64,000 bases of DNA, from NCBI GenBank assembly GCA_038225855.1, contig JBBRQU010000010.1:1-64000 (forward strand). Reading direction: 5' to 3'. The first letter of the stretch is position 1, and the number at the start of each line of letters is the position of its first letter. The position numbers and the translations under genes were made by a program. Shown piece after piece: positions 52,165 through 60,486 of the stretch. The stretch is from CAHJXF01 sp038225855. Lineage in GTDB: Bacteria > Pseudomonadota > Gammaproteobacteria > Burkholderiales > Burkholderiaceae_D. The notes beneath the pieces were generated by a model. It was not told where the DNA came from. It did no database searches and worked only from the letters and a program-made list of their open reading frames with translations.

Positions 52165-52491
52165 TCAATTTGAATCGACGTTCGCGTCGACGTTCGCGTC
52201 GATGTTCGCGTCGAAATCGACAATGTGAAAAACGGTCCGTTTGCTTTTGCGGCTGCGATTCGCGAGAAAACCGATGAAGCGATAAGTCTCGTCGAGCCTG
52301 CAGATCGCCAATCGATGCGCCACGCTTTCGAAGCCTATCGCCGGCGCCTCGACTTCAACTTGCCGCATCTGGCCTGCTTCGATCGACTCCGAACGATGGT
52401 GCAGCACGCAGTCGATCAACGGGATGCCTGAAGGCGTATAGCGAAGCACGTCGCGCTCGGCCAGCCTGGCAGTGAGTTCGAAGCGGTTGAT
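52165..52491 (-). CDS. priB: primosomal replication protein N, apparent ATC start
   Basis: This OB-fold protein of about 108 residues binds single-stranded DNA and helps PriA restart replication. Family features are NRFELTARLAERDVLRYTPSGIPLIDCVLHH and IGFESVAHRLAICRLDETYRFIGFLANRSRKSKRTVFHI. Homologues start with Met directly before NR, but here that codon is ATC (52489-52491), and no ATG or TTG lies in frame between rpsF and it. A GTG at 52449 would remove the first beta strand, and a CTG overlaps the rpsF stop. The C-terminus has a DAN repeat (FDANIDANVDANVDSN). Confidence 0.85.
   Translation of the reverse strand: MNRFELTARLAERDVLRYTPSGIPLIDCVLHHRSESIEAGQMRQVEVEAPAIGFESVAHRLAICRLDETYRFIGFLANRSRKSKRTVFHIVDFDANIDANVDANVDSN
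52177..52212 (-). repeat. three 12-bp tandem repeats in the priB 3' end
   Basis: Three units GACGTTCGCGTC (the third with one change) encode the alternating Asp-Ala-Asn-Val/Ile tail of PriB on the minus strand. As the unit is a multiple of three, copy-number change would lengthen the tail without breaking the frame. Confidence 0.9.
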
Positions 52492-52532
52492 GGCAGTCGA
52501 TGCAAATGGCCAGGCGAAGCGTGGAGTCGACG

Positions 52533-52994
52533 TCAGGCGGGCGTCGGGGTTTCCTCGGGAGCGGCCACAGGGGCGGGGGCAGACTTCCTCGTCTCGTCGC
52601 GCGCGCTGTCTCTGGACGCGTCCCTCGAACCTTCACGCGCCCCATCTCTGGACGACTCTCGCGTTCCCTCTTTCGAACCTTCCTTCATCATCGGCGACGT
52701 CGTGGTCTCGGCCTTCCTGGTCGTGACGATCAGATGGCGAATGATCGCGTCGTTGAACTTGAAGCCGTGCTCGAGTTCGTCGAGCGTTGCGCGATCGGCT
52801 TCGATGTTCATGCACACGTAGTGTGCCTTGGCGATCTTGTCGATCTGGTAGGCCAGTTGCCTGCGGCCCCAGTCTTCGACGCGATGGATGATTCCGGACT
52901 TGGCGGTCACCAATCCCTTGTAGCGCTGGATCATCGCGGGCACCTGCTCGCTCTGATCGGGATGGATGATCAATACGATCTCGTAATGACGCAT
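52533..52994 (-). CDS. rpsF: 30S ribosomal protein S6 with Ser/Arg/Asp tail
   Basis: This 153-residue protein has the S6 core in the first 100 residues (MRHYEIVLIIHPDQSEQVPAMIQRYKGLV, VEDWGRRQLAYQIDKIAKAHYVCMNIEA, GFKFNDAIIRHLIV). The last 50 residues are a repetitive charged tail (SKEGTRESSRDGAREGSRDASRDSARDE) followed by Ala/Pro. In E. coli S6 the C-terminus receives glutamates from RimK; this tail is different and longer. It heads the operon with priB, rpsR and rplI. Confidence 0.95.
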   Translation of the reverse strand: MRHYEIVLIIHPDQSEQVPAMIQRYKGLVTAKSGIIHRVEDWGRRQLAYQIDKIAKAHYVCMNIEADRATLDELEHGFKFNDAIIRHLIVTTRKAETTTSPMMKEGSKEGTRESSRDGAREGSRDASRDSARDETRKSAPAPVAAPEETPTPA

Positions 52995-53128
52995 GAATAC
53001 TCCTTGTGGACGTTGATGGCCGCCCGCGATGCGTGCGCGGTGCGGCAAGGAAATGAAGCCTGCGATAGTAGCGTCTAAGCGCAACTCGCGTCAACCGAAG
53101 GCTTCGTGAATCGACGATTCGGCGATCC

Positions 53129-54862
53129 TTACGCGGCAAGACGCTCCGATGTCCGCGCGATTTCGCCTGCGCTCTTCGACGCACCGCTCGACGCCCGCTC
53201 GGCGCGCATCACGCCACTCAGTACCGCCTTCATCGACGCATGGACGATGTTGGCGTCGATACCGACACCGAACAAGGCCGGCCCGCCGTCGACGCGCACT
53301 TCGAGGTAGGCGGCTGCACGCGCCTGCGCGCCGCCGCTGATCGCATGCTCGTGGTAATCGAGTACTTCGACTTCACGGCCGGTGCTGCTGCGCAGACCGC
53401 TGACGAAAGCATCCAGCGGTCCATTGCCTTCGCCCACGACGCTCACGCGACCGCGGGCATCGACCGGCGCATACACCACATCCGCCTTGACCCGTACTCG
53501 ACCGCCCTCGGTATCCTCGATGTGCGCATGCTCGATGTGCGCACAGTCCTGACCGACGCCGTATTGGCTCTCGAAGATCGCCCACAGGTCGGCGGCCGAC
53601 AACTCCTTGCCCTGATCGTCCATCACCGCCTGCACTGCGCGGCTGAATTCGATTTGCAGGCGTCGCGGTAATTCGAGGTGGTAGACGGTTTCTAGCAAGT
53701 ACGAAATCCCTCCCTTGCCCGACTGGCTGTTGACACGAATCACCGCTTCGTAGCTGCGGCCGAGATCCATCGGATCGATCGGCAGATACGGCATGTCCCA
53801 GATGTCGCCGTTGCGTCGCGCCGCGAACGCTTTCTTGATCGCATCCTGATGCGAGCCCGAGAACGAGGTGTAGACGAGGTCGCCGACGTAGGGATGGCGC
53901 GGATGCACCGGCAACTGATTGCAATGTTCGACGACGCGCCTGATTTCATCGATGCGCGAAAAATCGAGTCCCGGATGTACGCCCTGCGTGTAGAGATTCA
54001 GGGCGATGTTGACGAGGTCGACATTGCCGGTGCGTTCTCCGTTGCCGAAGAGACATCCTTCGACGCGATCGGCGCCGGCCATCAACGCGAACTCGCCCGC
54101 CGCAGTCCCGGTGCCGCGATCGTTGTGCGGATGAATCGACAACACGATCGCCTCGCGACGCTCGAGATTTCGATGCATCCACTCGATCATGTCGGCGAAG
54201 ATGTTGGGCGTGCTGTGCTCGACCGTCGCGGGCAGGTTGACGATCACCTTGCGATCTTGTGTCGCGCCCCAGGCGTCGGTGACTGCATCGACGACGCGCT
54301 TGCTGAACGCAAGCTCGGTGCCCGAGAACATCTCGGGCGAATACTCGAGTATCCAGACGGTGCCCGGGCGCTCGTCGGCGAATTCACGAACCATGCGCGT
54401 GTGCGAAACAGCCAGATCGACCACGCCATCTTCATCGAGACCGAGCACCACGCGACGCATCACCGGCGCGACCGCGTTGTAGAGATGGACGATCGCGCGC
54501 GGCGCGCCTTCGAGCGCAGCGAAGGTCTGGCGGATCAGCGGTTCGCGCGCCTGCGTAAGTGCCTGGATGGTCACGTCGTCGGGAATCAGACCGCGCTCGA
54601 TCAGCATGCGCACGAAGTCGAAGTCGGCTTGCGATGCGGACGGAAATCCCACCTCGATTTCCTTGAAGCCGATGTCGATCAGGGTCTGGAACATGCGCAG
54701 CTTGCGATCCGGATCCATAGGCTCGATTAACGCCTGATTGCCGTCGCGCAAATCGGTGGACAGCCAGATCGGTGCGCGACTGAGCACGGCGTCGGGCCAA
54801 GTGCGGTCGCGCAACTGAACGGGTGGAAAGGCTCGGTACTTGCTGGCAGGGTTCGAAAGCAT
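53129..54862 (-). CDS. leuA: 2-isopropylmalate synthase
   Basis: This 577-residue enzyme condenses acetyl-CoA with 2-ketoisovalerate in the first step of leucine synthesis. It has the family segments PIWLSTDLRDGNQALIEPM (metal-binding Asp), ILEYSPEMFSGTELAF and VLSIHPHNDRGTGTAAGEFALMAGADRVEGCLFGNGERTGNVDLV. A C-terminal regulatory LeuA dimer domain binds leucine for feedback. It is the longer class of LeuA found in betaproteobacteria and actinobacteria. The ATG follows GGGGAAC. A leader peptide and attenuator precede it. Confidence 0.96.
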   Translation of the reverse strand: MLSNPASKYRAFPPVQLRDRTWPDAVLSRAPIWLSTDLRDGNQALIEPMDPDRKLRMFQTLIDIGFKEIEVGFPSASQADFDFVRMLIERGLIPDDVTIQALTQAREPLIRQTFAALEGAPRAIVHLYNAVAPVMRRVVLGLDEDGVVDLAVSHTRMVREFADERPGTVWILEYSPEMFSGTELAFSKRVVDAVTDAWGATQDRKVIVNLPATVEHSTPNIFADMIEWMHRNLERREAIVLSIHPHNDRGTGTAAGEFALMAGADRVEGCLFGNGERTGNVDLVNIALNLYTQGVHPGLDFSRIDEIRRVVEHCNQLPVHPRHPYVGDLVYTSFSGSHQDAIKKAFAARRNGDIWDMPYLPIDPMDLGRSYEAVIRVNSQSGKGGISYLLETVYHLELPRRLQIEFSRAVQAVMDDQGKELSAADLWAIFESQYGVGQDCAHIEHAHIEDTEGGRVRVKADVVYAPVDARGRVSVVGEGNGPLDAFVSGLRSSTGREVEVLDYHEHAISGGAQARAAAYLEVRVDGGPALFGVGIDANIVHASMKAVLSGVMRAERASSGASKSAGEIARTSERLAA

Positions 54863-54892
54863 GGTGTTCCCCAGAGGACAATGAACAAAGCG

Positions 54893-54934
54893 CACCAAAA
54901 ACAAAACGGCCCGATGCGTGTGCAGTCGGGCCGT
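54893..54934 (-). terminator. attenuator terminator upstream of leuA
   Basis: On the minus strand ACGGCCCGA and TCGGGCCGT form a perfect 9-bp stem with an 11-base loop, followed by TTTTGTTTTTGG. It lies 28 bases after the leader-peptide stop and 31 bases before the leuA start. A terminator in this position must be read through for leuA to be made. Confidence 0.88.
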
Positions 54935-54961
54935 GATGTTGAAAGCTTGAGACGAAAACGA

Positions 54962-55018
54962 TCAGCGGACCCGTGTGACCTCGATTAGGTATAGCAGCGC
55001 GGAGATGCGAGTCGTCAT
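54962..55018 (-). CDS. leuL: leuA leader peptide
   Basis: An 18-residue open frame, MTTRISALLYLIEVTRVR, ends shortly before the attenuator hairpin. It has Leu codons CTG, CTA and CTA within four codons plus Ile and Val, which fits ribosome stalling when charged leucine tRNA is low. This is the classic arrangement for amino-acid operon attenuation. The rare CTA codons would make the stall sensitive. The promoter match just upstream puts the transcript start at or near the ATG, so the peptide may be translated from a leaderless mRNA. Confidence 0.78.
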   Translation of the reverse strand: MTTRISALLYLIEVTRVR

Positions 55019-55025
55019 GCGCCGC

Positions 55026-55054
55026 AATGTAGCACGCCGGTTTGCCCCTGTCAG
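55026..55054 (-). promoter_or_regulatory. sigma-70 promoter for the leuL-leuA transcript
   Basis: On the minus strand CTGACA (55054-55049) is separated by 17 bases from TACATT (55031-55026); five and four of six bases match the -35 and -10 consensus. The leader-peptide ATG is 7 bases past the -10 element. Confidence 0.65.
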
Positions 55055-55095
55055 TCCAAATGTCGATGCCACTGTTGCGCGCTTGTCGAATCGCT

Positions 55096-55929
55096 TCAAT
55101 GCTTGTCGGACGCGACGCCGCGGCCGCGACGCAAACGACGCCAGACCCAGAGCACATGCCCGGACAGTCCATACGCGACGAACATCACGAACAGCCACTT
55201 GGGCGGATCGCTCGAAATGGCGACGAAGCCGAGCATGATCAGCACGACGACGATGAAGGGCACGCTCTTTCTGAAATTGAAGCCCTTCAAACTGAAGAAG
55301 GGCGAGTTGCAGACCATCGAAAGGCCCGCATACACGGTGACGATCCACGAAGGCCATGCGAGGTCGCTGCCGACGTAGCGCAGGTCTTCGAACACCCACA
55401 CGAAACCGGCGACCAGCGCCGCCGCCGCGGGACTGGGCAAACCCTGGAAAAAACGCTTGTCGACGACATCGATGTTGGTGTTGAAGCGCGCCAGGCGCAG
55501 TGCCGCACCGGCGACATACACGAAGGCCGCGACCCATCCCCACTTGCCCAGACCGCGCAGCGACCATTCGTAGATCACCAGCGCGGGCGCGGCGCCGAAC
55601 GACACCATGTCGGCGAGGCTGTCGTACTCGGCGCCGAAATCGCTTTGCGTCCCGGTCAGACGCGCCACGTAGCCGTCGAGGCTGTCGAGCACCATCGAGC
55701 AGAAGATCGCAATCGCCGCGATATCGAACCTGAGGTTCATCGCCTGCACGATCGCGAAGAAGCCGCTGAACAAGGCAGCGGTCGTGAAGGCGTTGGGCAG
55801 CAGATAGATGCCGCGATGCGGTGGTGCATCGAACTCGCTTCGTTGCTTGAAGCGCAACGAGCGCACGAAGCCCGCGCTTGGGCCTGAAGCCGATGAACCC
55901 TTGACTCGACGGCGCGCGAATCGGGCCAT
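55096..55929 (-). CDS. pssA: CDP-diacylglycerol--serine O-phosphatidyltransferase
   Basis: This 277-residue inner-membrane enzyme makes phosphatidylserine, the precursor of phosphatidylethanolamine. The CDP-alcohol phosphotransferase motif DSLDGYVARLTGTQSDFGAEYDSLAD has all the conserved Asp, Gly and Arg residues. About 7 membrane helices follow a basic N-terminus (ARFARRRVKGSS). It is the integral-membrane type found in Bacillus and betaproteobacteria, not the peripheral E. coli type. It sits between the ilv genes and leuA, as in other Burkholderiales. Confidence 0.94.
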   Translation of the reverse strand: MARFARRRVKGSSASGPSAGFVRSLRFKQRSEFDAPPHRGIYLLPNAFTTAALFSGFFAIVQAMNLRFDIAAIAIFCSMVLDSLDGYVARLTGTQSDFGAEYDSLADMVSFGAAPALVIYEWSLRGLGKWGWVAAFVYVAGAALRLARFNTNIDVVDKRFFQGLPSPAAAALVAGFVWVFEDLRYVGSDLAWPSWIVTVYAGLSMVCNSPFFSLKGFNFRKSVPFIVVVLIMLGFVAISSDPPKWLFVMFVAYGLSGHVLWVWRRLRRGRGVASDKH

Positions 55930-55960
55930 GGTCAGCGCGAATCGAAACGCCGCAAAACTG

Positions 55961-56000
55961 GACGCCGTAGTTCGGGACGCCGTAATTCGGGACGCGGTGA
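55961..56000. repeat. 15-bp tandem repeat, about 2.7 copies
   Basis: GACGCCGTAGTTCGG, GACGCCGTAATTCGG and the start of a third copy lie in the gap between the small lipoprotein gene and pssA. No role is evident. Confidence 0.85.
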
Positions 56001-56011
56001 ACGCGCGGACA

Positions 56012-56236
56012 CTAACGGCCTTCCTCGTCGGCTTTCCTGCCTTGTTCGTCGACCGATTTCTGCATGGTCTTGCCGACGTCCTTTGCGCGTTCCATCGCTT
56101 CGCGCTGCGTCTTCAATAGATCGGGCGGCGGCTCGCTGCGCTTGCAGCCGAGCAACGAAACGCCAACGCATAGAGCGATCGCGCCGACCAGGGCGCGAAG
56201 GACGATCGAGACGGGACGTGATTCTGGAGGGCGCAT
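56012..56236 (-). CDS. small lipoprotein of unknown function
   Basis: This 74-residue protein has a signal sequence and lipobox (VGAIALCVGVSLLGCKRS) followed by a short charged helical part (DLLKTQREAMERAKDVGKTMQKSVDEQGRKADEE) with coiled-coil potential. It is expected to be lipid-anchored in the envelope. A longer start at 56254 would add six residues. It lies between ilvC and pssA on the same strand, where similar small lipoproteins occur in related genomes. Function is not known. Confidence 0.7.
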   Translation of the reverse strand: MRPPESRPVSIVLRALVGAIALCVGVSLLGCKRSEPPPDLLKTQREAMERAKDVGKTMQKSVDEQGRKADEEGR

Positions 56237-56288
56237 CGCGATCGAGAATAGCATGGCGATGCGGCCTCGCCGATCGATCGTGACGCCG

Positions 56289-57305
56289 TCAATTCCTCGT
56301 CTGGTCGACCAGCTTGTTGCGCTTGATCCACGGCATCATCTCCCTGAGCTTGCCGCCGACCTGTTCGATCGGATGCTCGGCCGTCATGCGACGACGCGAC
56401 AGCAGGGTCGGCGCGCCGGCGCGGCTCTCGAGAATGAAGTTCTTCGCGTACTCGCCGGACTGGATGTCCTTCAGGCACTGACGCATCGCGTCCTTGGTCG
56501 CGGCGGTCACGATCTTCGGGCCGGTCACGTACTCCCCGTACTCGGCGTTGTTGGAGATCGAATAATTCATGTTCGCGATGCCGCCTTCGTAGATCAGGTC
56601 GACGATCAGCTTCAACTCGTGCAGGCACTCGAAGTACGCCATCTCGGGCGCATAGCCCGCTTCGACGAGCGTCTCGAACCCCGCTTTGATCAACTCGACC
56701 GCGCCGCCACATAACACCGTCTGCTCACCGAACAGGTCGGTCTCGGTCTCTTCGCGAAAATTGGTTTCGATGATCCCCGCGCGTCCACCGCCGATCGCGG
56801 CCGCATACGACAACGCGATGTCGCGCGCATGGCCCGACGTGTCCTGGTGAACCGCGATCAGCATCGGAACGCCGCCGCCCTGCGCATAAGTCGAGCGCAC
56901 CGTATGCCCCGGCGCCTTGGGCGCGACCATCACCACGTCGAGGTCGGCGCGCGGCATCACCTGCCCGTAGTGGATGTTGAAGCCGTGCGCGAAGGCGAGC
57001 GTCGCGCCCTTCTTGATATGGGGCTCGACGTCTTCGCGATAGACCGCCGCGATATGTTCGTCGGGCAGCAGCATCATCACGAAGTCCGCGCCGTCGACCG
57101 CCTTCTGCACGTCCTTCACGGTCAGGCCGGCCTTCTTGACCTTGTCCCAGCTCGCGCCGCCCTTGCGCAGGCCGACGGTGACCTTGCCGCCCGAGTCCTG
57201 CAGGTTCTGCGCGTGCGCATGGCCCTGCGAGCCGTAGCCGATGATCGCGACCTTCTTGCCCTTGATGAGCGAGAGGTCGGCGTCCTTGTCGTAGTAGACG
57301 TTCAT
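56289..57305 (-). CDS. ilvC: ketol-acid reductoisomerase
   Basis: This 338-residue class I enzyme isomerises and reduces acetolactate or acetohydroxybutyrate with NADPH, the second common step of valine and isoleucine synthesis. The Rossmann motif is GYGSQGHAHAQNL. The metal site residues are in ETNFREETETDLFGEQTVLCGG and the C-terminal knot in GGIANMNYSISNNAEYGEYV. Length is exactly that of the class. The ATG after AAGGGAAAAAC is the right start. It follows ilvN after 17 bases. Confidence 0.97.
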   Translation of the reverse strand: MNVYYDKDADLSLIKGKKVAIIGYGSQGHAHAQNLQDSGGKVTVGLRKGGASWDKVKKAGLTVKDVQKAVDGADFVMMLLPDEHIAAVYREDVEPHIKKGATLAFAHGFNIHYGQVMPRADLDVVMVAPKAPGHTVRSTYAQGGGVPMLIAVHQDTSGHARDIALSYAAAIGGGRAGIIETNFREETETDLFGEQTVLCGGAVELIKAGFETLVEAGYAPEMAYFECLHELKLIVDLIYEGGIANMNYSISNNAEYGEYVTGPKIVTAATKDAMRQCLKDIQSGEYAKNFILESRAGAPTLLSRRRMTAEHPIEQVGGKLREMMPWIKRNKLVDQTRN

Positions 57306-57322
57306 GTTTTTCCCTTGATTGA

Positions 57323-57814
57323 TCACACTTTGAGGATGCGCTCACCGCGACCGATGCCGCTTGCGCCGGTGCGAACGGTTTCGAGAATCGCCGTGCGGTC
57401 GAGCGCGAAAATGAAGGCTTCGAGCTTGGCCGCTGCACCCGTCAATTCGATCGTGTAGCTTTTCTCGGTCACGTCGATGATGCGGCCGCGAAAGATGTCC
57501 GCGGTGCGCTTCAATTCTTCGCGTTCCTTGCCGACCGCGCGCACCTTGATGAGCATCAGCTCGCGCTCGATGTGCTGGCCCTCGGTGAGATCGACGACCT
57601 TCACGACTTCGATCAGGCGGTTCAGATGCTTGGTGATCTGCTCGATCACGTCGTCCGAGCCCGCGGTAACGATCGTCATGCGCGACAGCGTCGCGTCTTC
57701 GGTGGGAGCGACTGTCAACGTCTCGATGTTGTAGCCGCGCGCCGAGAAAAGACCGACCACGCGCGACAGCGCACCGGCTTCGTTTTCGAGGAGGATCGAG
57801 ATGATGTGTCGCAT
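57323..57814 (-). CDS. ilvN: acetolactate synthase small subunit
   Basis: This 163-residue regulatory subunit has an ACT domain in the first 75 residues (MRHIISILLENEAGALSRVVGLFSARGYNIETLTVAPTED) that binds valine and inhibits the enzyme. A second conserved domain follows (ERELMLIKVRAVGKEREELKRTADIFRGRIIDVT). It is of the IlvH/IlvN long type. Its ATG overlaps the ilvB stop by one base (TGATG), so both subunits are made together. Some databases would call this gene ilvH. Confidence 0.96.
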   Translation of the reverse strand: MRHIISILLENEAGALSRVVGLFSARGYNIETLTVAPTEDATLSRMTIVTAGSDDVIEQITKHLNRLIEVVKVVDLTEGQHIERELMLIKVRAVGKEREELKRTADIFRGRIIDVTEKSYTIELTGAAAKLEAFIFALDRTAILETVRTGASGIGRGERILKV

Positions 57815-59550
57815 CACAGATCCTCCGCGCCGAGCAGCATCTCGGTCAGGCCACGTCCGCTCTTCACCATCGGCCAGACGTTCTCGGTCTGGTCGGTGAT
57901 GATGTCGAGAAACACCAGGCGATCCTTCTTCGCAAAGGCTTCCTTCAATGCGGGCTCGACATCGGCGGGCTTGTCGATGCGCACACCGATATGGCCGTAG
58001 GCTTCCGCGAGCGCGACGAAGTCGGGCAGCGCATCCATGTAGCTCTCGCTGTAGCGGCTCGAGTAATCGATCTGCTGCCATTGCCGCACCATGCCGAGGT
58101 AGCGGTTGTTGAGGCTGATGATCTTGACGGGCAGGTGATATTGCTTGCAGGTCGAGAGCTCCTGAATGCACATCTGGATGCTGCCCTCACCGGTCACGCA
58201 CGCGACGTCCGCCCCGGGGTTCGCTTTCAGGACGCCCATTGCGGCCGGCAGCCCGAAGCCCATCGTGCCCAGGCCTCCCGAATTGATCCAGCGGCGCGGT
58301 TGATCGAAACGGTAATACTGCGCGGCCCACATCTGATGCTGGCCGACGTCCGACGTTACGAAGGCGTTGCCCCCGGTCACGTCCCACAGTTTCTCGATCA
58401 CGAACTGCGGCTTGATCGCATCGTCGGACTTCGCGTAAGCGAGGCAATCTTTCTTGCGCCACTCGTTGACCTGCGACCACCAGGCCGACATGCGCTTGGC
58501 GTCGGCCCGTGCATCGCGCTGCTTCTCGTGCGCGGCGTCGATTTGCGCGAGCAGTTCGATCAACACGTCGCGCACATTGCCGACGATCGGCACATCGACC
58601 TTGACGCGCTTGGAGATCGACGACGGGTCGATGTCGATGTGGATGATCTTGCGCGGGTTCTGCGCGAAGTGCGCCGGGTTGCCGATCACGCGGTCGTCGA
58701 AGCGCGCTCCCACCGCGAGCAGCACGTCGCAGTGCTGCATGGCCATGTTGGCTTCATAGGTGCCATGCATGCCGGGCATGCCGACGAATTTCGGATCGCT
58801 CGCCTTGAAGCCGCCCAGGCCCATCAAGGTCGTCGTGCACGGCGCGCCGAGCTTCTCCACCAGACGATTGAGTTCATGCGATGCATTCGCGAGGATCACA
58901 CCCCCGCCCGCATAGATCATCGGCCGCTCGGCCGCGAGCAACAGTTGCAGCGCCTTCTTGATCTGCCCGAGATGGCCCTTATCGGCCGGCTTGTACGAAC
59001 GCATCTCGACGGGCATCGACGCGTACTCCGACTGCGTGAACTCGGCCTTGTGCATCGAGATGTCTTTGGGGATGTCGACCAGCACCGGCCCGGGCCTGCC
59101 GGTCTTGGCGATGTAGAACGCCTTCTTGATCGTCAGCGCAAGATCCGTCACGTCCTTGACGAGAAAGTTGTGCTTGACGCAAGGGCGTGTGATGCCGACG
59201 GTGTCGCACTCCTGAAACGCGTCCTGTCCGATCGCGTAACTGGGGACCTGACCCGTGATCACGACCATCGGGATCGAGTCCATGTAAGCGGTCGCGAGTC
59301 CCGTCACCGCATTGGTGACTCCCGGCCCGCTCGTGACGAGCGCGACACCGATCTTGTTGCTCGAACGCGAATAGGCATCGGCCGCGTGCAATGCAGCCTG
59401 CTCGTGCCTGACGAGGATGTGCTGAAATTTGTCCTGCTTGAAGATTTCGTCGTAGATGTAGAGGACTGCACCTCCGGGATAGCCGAACACGTGTTCGACA
59501 CCTTCCTCGGCGAGGCAGCGCACGACGATCTCTGCGCCGGTGATTTCCAT
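57814..59550 (-). CDS. ilvB: acetolactate synthase large subunit
   Basis: This 578-residue thiamine-diphosphate enzyme condenses two pyruvates, or pyruvate and 2-ketobutyrate, for branched-chain amino acids. It begins MEITGAEIVVRCLAEEGVEHVFGYPGGAVL and has the catalytic Glu in VRHEQAALHAADAYSR. The FAD region is present, and the ThDP motif GEGSIQMCIQELSTCKQYHLPVKIISLNN is near the C-terminus. The ATG is preceded by AAAGGAAC. It heads ilvB-ilvN-ilvC. No leader peptide rich in branched-chain codons was seen upstream. Confidence 0.97.
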   Translation of the reverse strand: MEITGAEIVVRCLAEEGVEHVFGYPGGAVLYIYDEIFKQDKFQHILVRHEQAALHAADAYSRSSNKIGVALVTSGPGVTNAVTGLATAYMDSIPMVVITGQVPSYAIGQDAFQECDTVGITRPCVKHNFLVKDVTDLALTIKKAFYIAKTGRPGPVLVDIPKDISMHKAEFTQSEYASMPVEMRSYKPADKGHLGQIKKALQLLLAAERPMIYAGGGVILANASHELNRLVEKLGAPCTTTLMGLGGFKASDPKFVGMPGMHGTYEANMAMQHCDVLLAVGARFDDRVIGNPAHFAQNPRKIIHIDIDPSSISKRVKVDVPIVGNVRDVLIELLAQIDAAHEKQRDARADAKRMSAWWSQVNEWRKKDCLAYAKSDDAIKPQFVIEKLWDVTGGNAFVTSDVGQHQMWAAQYYRFDQPRRWINSGGLGTMGFGLPAAMGVLKANPGADVACVTGEGSIQMCIQELSTCKQYHLPVKIISLNNRYLGMVRQWQQIDYSSRYSESYMDALPDFVALAEAYGHIGVRIDKPADVEPALKEAFAKKDRLVFLDIITDQTENVWPMVKSGRGLTEMLLGAEDL

Positions 59551-59919
59551 CTTGTTCCTTTCAAGGTCCACTGGAGATTGATCGGACGTTCTCCCCACAC
59601 GCTTGTGGCGCGGGCTTGAACTACGCTTGTTCGCAACGCATCGAGCGCAACGGCTTGCGGCGCGCCGGGCAGCGGCAACATCTTGCGCGACCACGTTCCG
59701 GCATGAATCAAACGCTGTCGCCCGGAATGTCGGGCCATGCAGCGAGCCGCGGACGATAGCGCACGCCCTCGGGACGGTCAAGCCGACCGGCGATGCGCGC
59801 CGCGGCGCACGAGCACACATGAGCAGCTTCGCGCATTTGTTAGCATGGCCGACTTTTCAAGATCGCCGTTCGACGCGACGTGACATCGAATTCGCGACGC
59901 CAACCCGCGTCACCGCTTC
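59551..59919. other. divergent gap between ilvB and the second ECF sigma gene
   Basis: No gene is supported in these 369 bases; both flanking genes point outward, so it must hold their promoters. I looked for an attenuator in front of ilvB and found neither a leader peptide rich in Leu/Ile/Val nor a hairpin with T-run. No promoter stands out. Confidence 0.5.
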
Positions 59920-60486
59920 ATGGCCAGTTCCGCAGAGCTCTCCCACTTCCTGGAATCCGTCGAGCGTCGCGCGTTCAAGCAGGCCGTCTTTGCGGTCCGA
60001 GAAGACGCGTCCGCGCTCGACATCGTTCAGGACGCGATGATCAAGCTTGCCGAGAGCTATGGCGAAAAGCCGGCCAACGAATGGCCGATGTTGTTCCAGC
60101 GCATCCTGCAGAACGTCATCCACGACTGGTTTCGCAGACAGAAGGTCCGCTCGACATGGACCACCTTGTTCTCCGACCTGTCAACCGGAAAGGACAACGA
60201 GGAGTTTGACTTTCTGGAGAGCCTGGAAGCCGAGGACGGCTCTCGGTCCTCCGAGAGCGCCGCCGATCAGGTCGAGCGCAGCCAGGTGCTGGCGGCGATC
60301 GATTCCGAAATTCAGCGACTGCCGGCTCGTCAACGAGAGGCTTTTGTCTTGCGTTACTGGGAAGAGATGGACGTCGCCGAAACGGCTGCGGCGATGGGGT
60401 GTTCGGAAGGAAGCGTCAAGACGCATTGCTCCCGGGCAACCCATGCACTCGCGTTGGCCTTGAAGGCGAAGGGGATCAGATTATGA
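59920..60486 (+). CDS. ECF-type RNA polymerase sigma factor
   Basis: This 188-residue sigma-70 family protein has region 2 (RAFKQAVFAVREDASALDIVQDAMIKLAE, RILQNVIHDWFRRQKVRS) and region 4 (LPARQREAFVLRYWEEMDVAETAAAMGCSEGSVKTHCSRATHALALAL). It is the first gene of a tightly coupled run with DUF3619, DUF3106 and RDD genes, each joined by ATGA. The DUF3619 membrane protein that follows sits where an anti-sigma would be. The signal sensed is unknown. Confidence 0.92.
   Translation: MASSAELSHFLESVERRAFKQAVFAVREDASALDIVQDAMIKLAESYGEKPANEWPMLFQRILQNVIHDWFRRQKVRSTWTTLFSDLSTGKDNEEFDFLESLEAEDGSRSSESAADQVERSQVLAAIDSEIQRLPARQREAFVLRYWEEMDVAETAAAMGCSEGSVKTHCSRATHALALALKAKGIRL

Noticed and set aside
59551..59919. 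Attenuator for ilvBNC
   Set aside because: No Leu/Ile/Val-rich leader peptide and no stem followed by T-run were found before ilvB.
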